From Vreelandella profundi (lineage in GTDB: Bacteria; Pseudomonadota; Gammaproteobacteria; Pseudomonadales; Halomonadaceae), in NCBI RefSeq assembly GCF_019722725.1, contig NZ_CP077941.1:1054001-1118000 (forward strand): a DNA stretch of 64,000 bases, read 5' to 3'. The notes under the pieces were generated by a model. That model was not told where the DNA came from. It saw only the letters and a program-made list of their open reading frames with translations, and made no database searches. Position numbers and translations under genes: made by a program. Positions within the stretch are counted from its first letter, which is position 1; each line of letters opens with the position of its first letter. Positions 54,110-63,732 of the stretch are shown here, one piece after another.

Positions 54110-54790
54110 CTAAACGCCCAGATAACGGTCGCGAACAGCGCTGTCCAGCGCCGCCGGCTTGCCATCCCAGACGGTGCTGCCTTTTTCAAGAATGGTGCAG
54201 CGGTCAGCGATAGGTAGAATCTCGCTTAATGATTTATCCACCAGCAGCGTTGACTGGCCTTGTTCCTTGAGCAGGCGAATCGCCCGCCATATTTCCTGAC
54301 GAATCACCGGAGCCAGGCCTTCTGTGGCTTCATCTAACACCAGCAGGCGCGGGTTCGTCATCAGCGCGCGGCCGATTGCCAGCATTTGCTGTTCACCGCC
54401 AGACAGCGTTTTGGCCATTTGCGCGCGGCGCTCTTCCAAGCGCGGAAATAATCTTTCCACCCGCTCTAATGTCCACTCGCCCGGGCGGGCGGTGACCAGC
54501 AGGTTTTCGCGTACGGAAAGATTGGGAAAGCAGCGCCGCCCCTCCGGCACTAAGCCCAAACCCGCTTTGGCAATTCGATAGGCGGGCAGGCGGCGTAGAT
54601 TCTGAGATTCAAACTCAATCGTGCCGCGGCTGGCCGGCGTGAGGCCGAATATAGAGCGAATGGTGGTGGTTTTTCCCATTCCGTTGCGCCCCATCAATGC
54701 GACCATCTCACCCGCATTCACCTCAAGATTAACGCCAAACAGCGCCTGGGAAGGGCCATAAAAGGTTTCAATATCCGCAATCTTAAGCAT
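54110..54790 (-). CDS. ABC uptake ATP-binding protein, LivF-like
   Basis: A 226-residue ABC ATPase of the branched-chain amino acid (HAAT) family. Walker A G-R-N-G-M-G-K-T, signature L-S-G-G-E-Q-Q-M and Walker B L-L-V-L-D-E-A-T-E are present, with D-E-A instead of D-E-P, as is usual for LivF. ATG 54790 follows GGGAGA and overlaps the LivG-like gene by eight bases. Confidence 0.92.
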   Translation of the reverse strand: MLKIADIETFYGPSQALFGVNLEVNAGEMVALMGRNGMGKTTTIRSIFGLTPASRGTIEFESQNLRRLPAYRIAKAGLGLVPEGRRCFPNLSVRENLLVTARPGEWTLERVERLFPRLEERRAQMAKTLSGGEQQMLAIGRALMTNPRLLVLDEATEGLAPVIRQEIWRAIRLLKEQGQSTLLVDKSLSEILPIADRCTILEKGSTVWDGKPAALDSAVRDRYLGV

Positions 54791-55535
54791 CTGAATCTCC
54801 CAGGTATGCTTCACGGACGCGCGGGTCCTGTTTAATCGTCTCGCTGTCGCCATGGGCAATGACGCTGCCGGAGACCAGCACTGAAATGCGATCAGCAAGG
54901 CGAAATACCGCTTCCATATCGTGTTCAATCAGTAGAATCGGGACTTCGAGTTTTAGCGCTTCAAGCAGCTCAGTGAGTTTGGCAGAGCCCTCTGGGCCTA
55001 AACCCGCCATGGGTTCGTCTAACAGCAGGGCGCGCGGCTTAAGTGCCAGGGCGCAGGCCACTTCTACCTGGCGACGCTCGCCGTGAGAAAGCTCGAATAC
55101 CGGCGTCCAAGCGCGGTGGCTTAGCTGCATGCGCTCCAGCGCCTCATAAGCGGGTTCAAGCAGGCGCTGGTCGCGGGCGACCGGGCGCCAGAAACGAAAG
55201 CTGTGACTTTGTAGCGCTTGAACACCCATCATCACGTTACGCATGACCGATAGCGGCTCAGCCAGTGAAGACACCTGAAAGCTGCGCCCTAGCCCCAGGC
55301 GAGCGCGCTGGGCAATATTCATGCCGGTAATCTCGGTGTCAGCCAAATAAACGTGACCTTCGTCCGGGCGTATATTGCCGGCGATTTGCCCAATCAGCGT
55401 TGATTTCCCCGCACCGTTAGGGCCAATCAGCGCATGAATTTCCCCACGCTTAAGATCCAGCGAGACATCGTTCGTCGCCTGCAGGGCGCCAAAGCGTTTA
55501 TGCAGATTTTGCAGTGAAAGCACGCGATCATTCAT
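54783..55535 (-). CDS. ABC uptake ATP-binding protein, LivG-like
   Basis: A 250-residue ABC ATPase with Walker A G-P-N-G-A-G-K-S, signature L-S-H-G-E-R-R-Q and Walker B A-L-L-L-D-E-P-M-A-G-L. The L-S-H-G-E signature is typical of the LivG subgroup. ATG 55535 follows GGGAGAG. It overlaps both neighbouring genes by eight bases. Confidence 0.92.
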   Translation of the reverse strand: MNDRVLSLQNLHKRFGALQATNDVSLDLKRGEIHALIGPNGAGKSTLIGQIAGNIRPDEGHVYLADTEITGMNIAQRARLGLGRSFQVSSLAEPLSVMRNVMMGVQALQSHSFRFWRPVARDQRLLEPAYEALERMQLSHRAWTPVFELSHGERRQVEVACALALKPRALLLDEPMAGLGPEGSAKLTELLEALKLEVPILLIEHDMEAVFRLADRISVLVSGSVIAHGDSETIKQDPRVREAYLGDSDA

Positions 55536-56628
55536 TACGCTCTCTCCCTGCCAGCCAGCCCATGATCCCGTGCTTGGCAAATAGCACGACGCCAAGTAGC
55601 ACTAGCCCTAAAAACAGCTGCCAGTACTGCGTGATGCCGCCCAGAAAGGTTTCCATCATTACAAATAGAATCGCCCCGGCGAGGGGGCCATAAAGACGCC
55701 CTACGCCGCCTAAAATCACAATCACCATCAGCTCTCCCGAGAAATGCCAGCTGAGCACTGACGGGCTCACAAAGCCATTGAGATCGGCATAGAGTGCGCC
55801 CGCCAGCCCGGTAATCGCGGCAGAAATCACAAACGCCACCAGGCGAATCGGGTAGGGGCTGACACCTGCGGTGGCTAGGCGCACGTCGTTTAAGCGCGCC
55901 ATCGTGAGCGCCGCGCCAAAGCGCGATTTCATTAGCCGCGAGGTAATCGCCATTGCCATGACCAGACCCCCAAAGCAGATCAGGAAATAGGTCAATGCAT
56001 TGGTGGTGTCGACCAGAGGTAGGCTATTGCGTATGTAGATGGGCAGGCCGTCTTCACCGCCATAGGTTGGCCAGGAGTTAGCAAAGTAATAAATCATCTG
56101 TGCAAAGGCGAGGGTGATCATAATGAAGTACACCCCTGTCGTTCGCAGCGATATAGCGCCGATCGCCAGTGCCAGCAGCGCGCATAGCAGGGCGGCGGCT
56201 AGCCATACCACTAATAAGCTGTCGCTGCCGGGAATGCTCATCGGCCAGGTCATAAACGGCGTGAAATCAAACGCATGATAGGCGCTGATGCCGGCCACGT
56301 AGCCTCCCAGGCCGAAATACGCCGCATGGCCAAAACTGACCATGCCGCCATAGCCAATTGCCAGGTTCAGTCCTACCGCCGCCATGGCAATAATGGTGAT
56401 GCGCGAGGCTAAATTAACGTAGTAGAGGTGGCCAAAAAAATACGCCGCCACGGGCAATAACAACAACAGCCCAAGCAGCGCAATTTGCACCAGTCCTTTG
56501 CGGTTAAAATGGCTGTCTGCCTGGATAGCAAGCGCCGCGCCTGAGCCGGCTGAGGAGTGCTCAGGAATAGAAGCACGAGCGCTGTTAGACGTAGACGATC
56601 CGTCAGACGTAGGAGTGTTATTAGTCAT
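55528..56628 (-). CDS. ABC uptake permease, LivM-like
   Basis: A 366-residue inner-membrane permease with about nine hydrophobic segments after a ~40-residue polar, Ser/Asn-rich N-terminal tail that is unusually long. G-L-N-L-A-I-G-Y-G-G-M-V-S-F-G-H-A-A-Y-F-G-L-G is the family signature. ATG 56628 is preferred over TTG 56637. Overlaps the LivH-like gene by eight bases. Confidence 0.92.
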   Translation of the reverse strand: MTNNTPTSDGSSTSNSARASIPEHSSAGSGAALAIQADSHFNRKGLVQIALLGLLLLLPVAAYFFGHLYYVNLASRITIIAMAAVGLNLAIGYGGMVSFGHAAYFGLGGYVAGISAYHAFDFTPFMTWPMSIPGSDSLLVVWLAAALLCALLALAIGAISLRTTGVYFIMITLAFAQMIYYFANSWPTYGGEDGLPIYIRNSLPLVDTTNALTYFLICFGGLVMAMAITSRLMKSRFGAALTMARLNDVRLATAGVSPYPIRLVAFVISAAITGLAGALYADLNGFVSPSVLSWHFSGELMVIVILGGVGRLYGPLAGAILFVMMETFLGGITQYWQLFLGLVLLGVVLFAKHGIMGWLAGRERNE

Positions 56629-57541
56629 GGGCGGCAAACAGTCCTTTTGGCTTGAAGGCGAGTATCACGGCCATGAGGATATAAATCAGCATTGCCGCCA
56701 GCGCCGCGCCAACCCCGCTGGCCTCAGAAGGTGGCATGAACGCGCGAAAGAAAATCGGCAAATAGACGCGCCCAAGTGTATCCACAAGCCCGACTAACAG
56801 CGCACCTAGTAGCGCACCTTTGATCGAGCCAATACCGCCAATCACGATGACTACAAAAGCCAGAATTAGCACCGGCTCGCCCATGCCCACCTGCACCGAC
56901 TGCAGCGCGCCCACCAGCGCACCGGCTAAACCCGCTAGCGCGGCGCCTAAGGCAAACACGACGGTATACAGCTTGGAAATATTAACGCCGAGTGCACCAA
57001 TCATTTCGCGGTCGCTTTCGCCGGCCCGAATGCGCATGCCTAAGCGTGTTTTAGAGATAAGAACGTAAAGCGCGATTGAAATAACAATACCGACGCCAAT
57101 CAGCATTAGCCGATAAAGCGGGTAGCGGGTGTCGCCCGGTAGGGTGACAAAGCCGGTTAGCCAGGAAGGCGGGCTTAGCCGCATGGGGGACGAGCCAAAA
57201 ATCCAGCGTGTGCCTTCCGAAAAAATCAAAATAAGCGCAAACGTTGCCAATACCTGGTCGAGGTGAGGGCGATGATAAAGCCTGCGTATGACCAGCAGTT
57301 CAACCAGCGCACCGACCAAGGCCGCGGCCGTCATGCCCGCTGCCAGCCCCACCAGAAAAGAGCCCGTTGACGCCGTCACCGCCGCAGTAGCGTAGGCGCC
57401 CACCATGTAAAAGGAACCGTGGGCGAGATTGATCAGCCCCATCACTCCGAATACCAGAGTGAGGCCGCTGGCCATCAGAAACAGCATCGTGCCAAGCTGT
57501 ACGCCGTTGAGTATTTGCTCGATTAGCAGTGTCACGGACAC
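56621..57541 (-). CDS. ABC uptake permease, LivH-like
   Basis: A 306-residue permease with eight to nine hydrophobic segments. G-L-I-N-L-A-H-G-S-F-Y-M-V-G-A-Y is the LivH signature. The start is uncertain: GTG 57541 (AAAGG nine bases upstream) or GTG 57535; a frame back to 57589 is open but unlikely. Confidence 0.9.
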   Translation of the reverse strand: MSVTLLIEQILNGVQLGTMLFLMASGLTLVFGVMGLINLAHGSFYMVGAYATAAVTASTGSFLVGLAAGMTAAALVGALVELLVIRRLYHRPHLDQVLATFALILIFSEGTRWIFGSSPMRLSPPSWLTGFVTLPGDTRYPLYRLMLIGVGIVISIALYVLISKTRLGMRIRAGESDREMIGALGVNISKLYTVVFALGAALAGLAGALVGALQSVQVGMGEPVLILAFVVIVIGGIGSIKGALLGALLVGLVDTLGRVYLPIFFRAFMPPSEASGVGAALAAMLIYILMAVILAFKPKGLFAAHD

Positions 57542-57604
57542 GTTAGTTAGCCTTTGCGAAGGAAGAGAGTAAAGGCTGGGTGATAGCACCCAGCCGCGGC
57601 GAGT

Positions 57605-58747
57605 TTACATCTGGCACTCTTCAAAGTAGACGTCTTGAATATCTTCAATGGCGATACCCAGCAAGCGATTGGTGGGCTGGCCATCGTCACCTTCTACGAC
57701 TTCGCGAACGTAAATATCTTGGATCGGATGTTGGTTAGGGCCAAAGCGGAAATCACCGCGCACGCTGTCAAAGTCTGCTGCGCGCAGCGCTTCGCGGAAG
57801 GCGTCTTTATCATCAGGGTGGGCAACATCAAGCGCGCTCAGGATTAAATTAGCCGTGTCATACCCTTGGGCTGCATAGAGCGTCGGCGTGCGGCCATAGG
57901 CTTCTCGGAAGCCTTCAACAAAGCGCGCATTGGCGTCATTCTCTAAGTCGTAAGCCCACAGTGACGTGTTGCGTGCACCAATCGCCGCGCTGCCTACCGC
58001 TTTAATCAGAATTTCATCAAACGAGAATGCCGCGCCAAAGATTGGCATGTCGACCCCAGAGCCTTCCCACTGCTTCATGAACGAAATGCCCATTCCGCCG
58101 GGTAAGAAGAAGAACAGGCTATCGGCATCGCTGGCACGGATTTGAGCAATTTCAGCGGCGTAGTCGGTTTGGCCCATTTGGGTGTAAAGCTCGTCGACAA
58201 CCTCGCCTTCATAAAGATGTTTAAAGCCCGCTAACGCATCGGTGCCTGCCGGGTAGTTAGGTGCCATGATGATTGGCCGCTCATAGCCTTGTTCGCGCAT
58301 ATAAGCGCCCATCGCGCCATGCAGATTGTCGTTCTGATAGGCCACGTTGAAGTAGTTCTCGTGACACATGCGACCCGCTAAATCAGAAGGGCCTGCGTTG
58401 GGTGAAAGATAGAAAGTGCCCTGGCGCACGACGGCGGGAACCACAGCCATTGCCAAATTAGACCAGATGATGCCGGTCAGAATGTCGACCTCATCGCGCT
58501 GCATAAACTCATTGGCTAAGCTGCGCGCCAGGTCAGGGCGATTAGCATCGTCCTGAATTAAGACCTCAACATCGTCACGGCCCGACTGTTCAAGCGCCAG
58601 CATAAAGCCATCGCGAACGTCCACACCTAAGTGCGAGCCGCCCCCTGACAGGGTCGTGATCATGCCAATTTTGACGTCATCAGCGTGCGCTGTCGCCAAG
58701 CTTGAAGAGAGCAGTAAACCAAGGCCCAAGCGAGTTATCTGTTTCAT
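57605..58747 (-). CDS. ABC transporter periplasmic substrate-binding protein
   Basis: A 380-residue periplasmic-binding-protein fold I (Leu/Ile/Val-type) protein. A signal peptide (K-R in the n-region, L-G-L-L-L-S-S-S-L core) ends near A-H-A at 22. The mature start K-I-G-M-I-T-T-L-S-G-G-G is typical. With the four genes that follow it forms a complete uptake system, and in this setting it probably captures an aromatic acid. It lies 16 bases after the ligase gene. Confidence 0.9.
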   Translation of the reverse strand: MKQITRLGLGLLLSSSLATAHADDVKIGMITTLSGGGSHLGVDVRDGFMLALEQSGRDDVEVLIQDDANRPDLARSLANEFMQRDEVDILTGIIWSNLAMAVVPAVVRQGTFYLSPNAGPSDLAGRMCHENYFNVAYQNDNLHGAMGAYMREQGYERPIIMAPNYPAGTDALAGFKHLYEGEVVDELYTQMGQTDYAAEIAQIRASDADSLFFFLPGGMGISFMKQWEGSGVDMPIFGAAFSFDEILIKAVGSAAIGARNTSLWAYDLENDANARFVEGFREAYGRTPTLYAAQGYDTANLILSALDVAHPDDKDAFREALRAADFDSVRGDFRFGPNQHPIQDIYVREVVEGDDGQPTNRLLGIAIEDIQDVYFEECQM

Positions 58748-58763
58748 AGCAGTTCCCTCATTG

Positions 58764-60431
58764 TTAAATCGTTTTTTTGCTTGTGTTAGTGCAAGGAGAG
58801 TCAGCGCTGGGATAATGCTCTTGGCTCAAGCGAAAGCGCTGAACCTTTCCCGTTGTTGTTTTTGGCAGAGCTTCAATGAAACGTATGGAACGAGGATACT
58901 TATACGGCGCAATGGTCTGCTTCACGAAGTCTTGGAGCATTTGCTGACAAGCTTCATCTTGCTGAAACCCATCGTTTAAAACCACAAAAGCTTCGACAAT
59001 TTGGCCGCGGGCCTGGTTAGGCGCTCCGATTACCGCGCATTCTTTCACCGCGGGGTGGGCTAGCAATGCCGCTTCGACCTCAGGGCCGGCAATGTTATAG
59101 CCTGCCGAGATAATCATGTCGTCGTTGCGAGCGGCGAAATGGAAGTAGCCATCGTCATCCTGATAAAACGCATCGCCGGTGATATTCCAACCATCAGTGA
59201 CATACCTGCGCTGGCGCTGGTCGGCTAAATAGCGACAGCCGGTAGGGCCGCGAACCGCCAGCTTGCCGACCGTGCCGCGGGGCACATCGTGCATTGCATC
59301 ATCCACGATGCGCGCCTCGTAACCTGCCACCGGTTTGCCAGTGCAGTTAGGGCGATGGTCGTCCAGCCGATTCGAGATGAAAATATGCAGCATTTCCGTC
59401 GCGCCGATACCGTCAAGAATCGGTGTGCCCGTTTGCTTTATCCAGTCATGATAAATCGGTGCTGGCAGCGTTTCGCCCGCTGAAATAGCCACCCGTAGAG
59501 TGCTTAGATCCGCTTGAGTGGTGGGCGCCGAGAGCATTGCCCGGTAAGCCGTTGGCGCGGTAAAGACCACCGTGGCCCGATACTCGCGGATAATATCCAT
59601 CATATTGGGCGGCGAGGCGTGTTCAAGTAACACGGCCGTAGCGCCAAAGCGGAGTGGAAATATTGCCAGCCCACCCAGGCCAAAGGTGAAGGCCAGCGGC
59701 GGGGAGCCAACGAAAACATCTTCCGGCGTGACCTGCAGGACTTCTTTGGCGTAGCCATCGGCAATCGCCAGCAGGTCGCGATGAAAATGCATGGTAGCTT
59801 TTGGTGGGCCGGTGGTGCCGGAAGTAAAGCCGAGCAGCGCCACGTCGTCGGCAGCGGTATCCACCGCGTCAAAGGTGGCGGGTTTGCCCAGCGCCAAACG
59901 ATCTAGCTCCGCATCATGATTGGCCGTGCCATCAAAGCCAACGATACGTTTGAGCACCGGACACTGCTGCTGGCATTCCAGCAGTTCGTCGAGTAGGCGC
60001 GTATCGCATAAGGCCAGGCTAATTTCTGCCTTATCAATCACCTGACTAAGCTCTTTCGTGCGCAGCATCGGCATGGTATTCACCACCACGGCACCCGCCT
60101 TTGTGGCGGCTAGCCAGCAGGCGACCATGGCCGGGTTATTCGCTGAGCGAATCAGCACTCGCTGGCCAGGTGTAACGCCTAGATCTTCTACCAATACGTG
60201 CGCCAGACGATTGGTCCACTCGGTGAGCTCGCGATAGGTGCGTCGACGGCCATTGCCCGCTAAGGCAATGCGTTCGCCAAAGCCTTGAGAAAGCAGCCGG
60301 TCGCAGAGCTCAACGCCTGCGTTGAGCCGTTGAGGATAATCGCAGCCTGCGAGCAAAAACGCGGGCTGGCAATCAATGGGTGGCAGGTTATCCCGCGCAA
60401 AAGTATCAGCATGGGCTGACTGGATGTACAT
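58764..60431 (-). CDS. Aryl-CoA ligase (benzoate/2-aminobenzoate-CoA ligase-like)
   Basis: A 555-residue member of the adenylate-forming family. The phosphate loop F-T-S-G-T-T-G-P-P-K (about residue 195), Y-N-I-A-G-P-E-V-E in the C-domain and the catalytic lysine in T-T-T-G-K-V-Q-R are intact. The overall pattern is that of benzoate and 2-aminobenzoate-CoA ligases. It would activate the aromatic acid to its CoA thioester in the cytosol. I start at ATG 60431, with GGAGG upstream. A 169-base gap, with no clear terminator, separates it from the acyl-CoA dehydrogenase gene. Confidence 0.9.
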   Translation of the reverse strand: MYIQSAHADTFARDNLPPIDCQPAFLLAGCDYPQRLNAGVELCDRLLSQGFGERIALAGNGRRRTYRELTEWTNRLAHVLVEDLGVTPGQRVLIRSANNPAMVACWLAATKAGAVVVNTMPMLRTKELSQVIDKAEISLALCDTRLLDELLECQQQCPVLKRIVGFDGTANHDAELDRLALGKPATFDAVDTAADDVALLGFTSGTTGPPKATMHFHRDLLAIADGYAKEVLQVTPEDVFVGSPPLAFTFGLGGLAIFPLRFGATAVLLEHASPPNMMDIIREYRATVVFTAPTAYRAMLSAPTTQADLSTLRVAISAGETLPAPIYHDWIKQTGTPILDGIGATEMLHIFISNRLDDHRPNCTGKPVAGYEARIVDDAMHDVPRGTVGKLAVRGPTGCRYLADQRQRRYVTDGWNITGDAFYQDDDGYFHFAARNDDMIISAGYNIAGPEVEAALLAHPAVKECAVIGAPNQARGQIVEAFVVLNDGFQQDEACQQMLQDFVKQTIAPYKYPRSIRFIEALPKTTTGKVQRFRLSQEHYPSADSPCTNTSKKTI

Positions 60432-60600
60432 GACCAACCTCCGTATTCGGTGTCGTTGTTTATTCCTGACCACGTCTTGGCTCTGTCTTAAATACGTCTT
60501 AAGCGCGGCGCGGGCAGGGATACGGTGTCTGGCGTAATGTTTTATTGTTTTGGATAAAACTTACTTAAGCAGTGTGGCTTCTGGCTGTTTATTCCTTTGC

Positions 60601-61734
60601 TTATTCCTGGGCGAGCATGCTGCGGGCGATCACTATTTTTTGTACGTCGGACGCACCTTCATAAATACGCAGCGCGCGGATTTCCCGGTAAAGGCTTTCG
60701 ATGATATGGCCTTTACGTACGCCGTCACCGCCATGCAGCTGAACCGCCTGGTCAATAACGAGCTGCGCTTGATCGGTGGCAAAAAGCTTGGCCATCGCCG
60801 CTTCACGGGTCACGCGTTCAGCGCCTTGGTCTTTCGTCCAGGCGGCGCGATACACCAATAGGGCGGCGGCATCGACGTTCAGTGCCATATCGGCTAAGTG
60901 GCCCTGCACCATCTGCAGATCAGAAAGCGTGGCGCCGAACAGCTCACGAGAGCGGCTGCGGGATAACGACTCATCGAGCGCTCGGCGGGCGAAACCGAGG
61001 GCCGCGGCACCTACCGTTGAACGGAAAACATCCAGTACCGACATGGCAATGCGAAAACCCTGCCCGGCTTGGCCGATCAAGGCGCTGGCCGGCAGCAGCA
61101 TATCGTTAAAGCCCAGCCGCGCTAACGGATGAGGCGCCACAGACTCTAAGCGTTCACGAATTTCCAGCCCGGGGGTATCTGCCGGCACTAGAAAGGCGGA
61201 AAGCCCTTTGGCGCCGGGGCCTTCGCCTGTGCGAGCGAATACCGTGTAAATATCGGCAATGCCGCCGTTGGAAATCCAGGTCTTTTCGCCATTGATACGG
61301 TAGCTGTCGCCGTCGCGCTCAGCCGTGGTGTCCAGCTGGGCGACATCTGAGCCAGAGCGAGGCTCGCTGAGAGCAAACGCCGAAAGCGCTTCGCCGCGGC
61401 GGGTTTTATCCAGCCACTGTTTCTGTTCATCGCTGCCGTATTGATTGATGGCGCCGGTGCCTAGCCCCTGCATGGCAAAGGCAAAGTCGGCCAACCCATC
61501 GTGGCGGGCCAGCGTTTCGCGAATCAGGCACAGGCTGCGCACGTCGATATGCTCGCCCGAGGTGCCTTGTAAGAAGCCCGCGGTGCCCAGGTCGCGTACA
61601 AGCTGCACGCAGGTCGCATCCACATCGCTATGCTCGCGAGGCAGCTGCGCTTGGCACCAGGCTTCAAGCTGCTCAGCAAGCTCGCGGTGCTTAGCCTCAA
61701 AGAAGGGCCATGTTAGGAAGCTCTTGTCGCTCAT
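60601..61734 (-). CDS. Acyl-CoA dehydrogenase
   Basis: A 377-residue FAD enzyme. S-E-P-R-S-G-S-D is the family motif at the FAD edge, K-T-W-I-S-N-G follows it, and the catalytic Glu is in I-Y-E-G-A-S-D near the C-terminus. In the cluster it should oxidise a cyclic or ring-opened CoA thioester. Its start overlaps the enoyl-CoA hydratase stop by one base. Confidence 0.93.
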   Translation of the reverse strand: MSDKSFLTWPFFEAKHRELAEQLEAWCQAQLPREHSDVDATCVQLVRDLGTAGFLQGTSGEHIDVRSLCLIRETLARHDGLADFAFAMQGLGTGAINQYGSDEQKQWLDKTRRGEALSAFALSEPRSGSDVAQLDTTAERDGDSYRINGEKTWISNGGIADIYTVFARTGEGPGAKGLSAFLVPADTPGLEIRERLESVAPHPLARLGFNDMLLPASALIGQAGQGFRIAMSVLDVFRSTVGAAALGFARRALDESLSRSRSRELFGATLSDLQMVQGHLADMALNVDAAALLVYRAAWTKDQGAERVTREAAMAKLFATDQAQLVIDQAVQLHGGDGVRKGHIIESLYREIRALRIYEGASDVQKIVIARSMLAQE

Positions 61735-62546
61735 CAGTCCCCCTTGAACTCAGGTTTTTGTTTGGCTACAAAGGCGTGGTAGGCGCGTTCAAAGTCATTG
61801 GTTTGCATGCAGATAGCCTGCGCCTGCGCTTCTGATTCAATGGCCTGCTCTAGGCTCATCGACCACTCTTGGTTGAGCTGTGTTTTGGTAATGCTATGGC
61901 CGAAGGTAGGTCCTTGAGCCAGGCGGGTGGCGTAGGCAAGGGCGTCGTCAATAAGCGACTCAGGGGCCACTACGCGATTATAAAAGCCCCACTGCAGGCC
62001 TTCCTCGGCGCTCATGCTGCGCCCGCTATAGAGCAAATCCGCGGCCCGGCCTTGGCCGATAATGCGCGGTAGTATCGCGCAGGCGCCCATATCACAACCC
62101 GCTAGCCCCACGCGAGTAAACAGGAATGCGGTGCTGGCGCGGGGGGTGGCAAAGCGTATATCCGAGGCCATGGCGATAATCGCCCCGGCACCGACGCAAA
62201 TGCCGTCGACGGCGGCGATAATCGGTTTTCCGCAGTTCAGCATCGCCTTGACTAAATCGCCGGTCATGCGGGTGAATTCAAGCAGGCCTTTCATGTCGCG
62301 GCCAACTAGGGGGCCAATAATTTCATGCACATCGCCGCCCGAGCAGAAGTTATCGCCGTTAGCGGTAAACACCACCGCGTGAACGTCCGTGGCGTAGGCA
62401 AGGTCGCGAAAGGTATCGCGCAGCTCAGCGTAGCTTTCGAAGGTCAGCGGGTTTTTACGTTCCGGACGGTTCAGCCGAATAACCGCGACATCACCCTTCA
62501 TTTCCCAGATAAAGTGCTCTGGGACTAATTCCGTCATGCTTTTCAT
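61734..62546 (-). CDS. Enoyl-CoA hydratase/isomerase (crotonase) family protein
   Basis: A 270-residue crotonase-fold enzyme. The C-S-G-G-D-V oxyanion segment (about residue 66) and [11 protein letters not shown] are clear. V-G-L-A-G-C-D-M-G replaces the usual Gly-rich G-L-x-P-G-G-G-G, so substrate specificity may be unusual. Likely role: hydration or ring opening of a cyclic enoyl-CoA. The ATG overlaps the marR stop by four bases. Confidence 0.9.
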   Translation of the reverse strand: MKSMTELVPEHFIWEMKGDVAVIRLNRPERKNPLTFESYAELRDTFRDLAYATDVHAVVFTANGDNFCSGGDVHEIIGPLVGRDMKGLLEFTRMTGDLVKAMLNCGKPIIAAVDGICVGAGAIIAMASDIRFATPRASTAFLFTRVGLAGCDMGACAILPRIIGQGRAADLLYSGRSMSAEEGLQWGFYNRVVAPESLIDDALAYATRLAQGPTFGHSITKTQLNQEWSMSLEQAIESEAQAQAICMQTNDFERAYHAFVAKQKPEFKGD

Positions 62547-62995
62547 TTTATTGTTCTCGTATCGGTAGGTAAGCGGTGAAGCAGCTCGCCTATATGATGA
62601 GCATCCGCTTCGGTGACTTCTTCAAACAGTGCGTTCACCCAGCGCTCATGGGCAGCGGCCATGCCGTTAAAGCTTTCCTGGCCGGCCTTCGTAAGACACA
62701 CACGGGTGGCACGACGGTCGCCCTCAATTGCAATGCGTTGCACGGCGCCATCCTCCACCAGGCGATCAATAATGCCGGTGACGTTGCCGTTGGAAACCCG
62801 CAGGCGGCGAGATAGCTCGTTCATTTTCAGGCCCTCTGCATTGGCAGATAAAGCGGCCATGACATCAAAGCGTGGCAGCGTAGAGTCATATTCCGTCCGC
62901 AGGCGTTCACGCAGCGCGGACTCTACCTGGCGGGTAACGCGTAGCATGCGCAGCCACAGGCGCAGGCGCTCTTTGGTTAAACGTTCGTCCGTCAT
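62543..62995 (-). CDS. MarR family transcriptional regulator
   Basis: A 150-residue winged-helix regulator. [19 protein letters not shown] is the recognition helix region, followed by the D-R-R-A-T-R-V-x-L-T wing. Its position inside the cluster suggests it represses these genes until a substrate CoA ester is bound, as for other MarR members of aryl-CoA pathways. It overlaps the SDR gene by four bases. Confidence 0.92.
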   Translation of the reverse strand: MTDERLTKERLRLWLRMLRVTRQVESALRERLRTEYDSTLPRFDVMAALSANAEGLKMNELSRRLRVSNGNVTGIIDRLVEDGAVQRIAIEGDRRATRVCLTKAGQESFNGMAAAHERWVNALFEEVTEADAHHIGELLHRLPTDTRTIK

Positions 62996-63732
62996 ACTTC
63001 ACCGCCTGAAATAGAAATTGCCTGTCCGGTGATCGCGCTACTGTGGGCGCCACATAGCCAAAGGGCCGTTGCACTGACTTCCGCCGGCGTGACCAATCGC
63101 CCGGTTGGGTTAGTCGATTCAAAGTGTGAGGTTGCCTGCTCGGCTGACTGGCCCGTTTTGGCCACAATGGTGTCAACGCTGGCAGCCAATAACGGCGTGT
63201 CGGTAAAGCCGGGGCACAGTGCATTTACGGTAATGTTGCGAGTGGCCGTTTCGATAGCGAGGGAACGTACCAGGCCGATCACGCCATGCTTTGCTGCGCA
63301 GTAAGCGCCCACATAGGCATAGCCTTTAAGGCCTGCGGTGGATGCGACGGCAATCAGGCGGCCGCCGTCATTCAACTTTTTAAGGCCTTCGCGTAGCGTC
63401 AGAAACACGCCGCTAAGATTAACGTTGAGCATGCGCTGCCATTGTTCAAGCGACGTTTTGGCGAAGGGCGCGCTTTCCGCCGCACCCGCGTTTGCAACCA
63501 CAATATCGACTCTGCCCAGCTGTGCAAAAAAAGCCACCATGGCGGCTTCATCGGTGACATCAACGACCGCGAATTGAATACAACGATGCTGGTCAGCGAC
63601 AGCTTTAAGAGCCGCTTCGCGACGCCCGGTAATCGTCACGTTAGCCCCTGCATTGGCAAAAGCTAGCGCCATGTCGGCGCCGATACCGCTACCGCCACCG
63701 GTAATCACCGCTCGCTTGCCGGTCAGGCTCAT
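62992..63732 (-). CDS. Short-chain dehydrogenase/reductase
   Basis: A 246-residue classical SDR. The T-G-G-G-S-G-I-G cofactor motif (about 11-18), N-A-G-A, and the catalytic Y-C-A-A-K pattern (Y-V-G-A-Y-C-A-A-K) are present. R-R in the second strand (G-R-R) suggests NADP(H). It likely acts as a 3-hydroxyacyl-CoA or cyclic alcohol dehydrogenase in the pathway. Its ATG overlaps the upstream oxidoreductase stop (ATGA). Confidence 0.92.
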   Translation of the reverse strand: MSLTGKRAVITGGGSGIGADMALAFANAGANVTITGRREAALKAVADQHRCIQFAVVDVTDEAAMVAFFAQLGRVDIVVANAGAAESAPFAKTSLEQWQRMLNVNLSGVFLTLREGLKKLNDGGRLIAVASTAGLKGYAYVGAYCAAKHGVIGLVRSLAIETATRNITVNALCPGFTDTPLLAASVDTIVAKTGQSAEQATSHFESTNPTGRLVTPAEVSATALWLCGAHSSAITGQAISISGGEV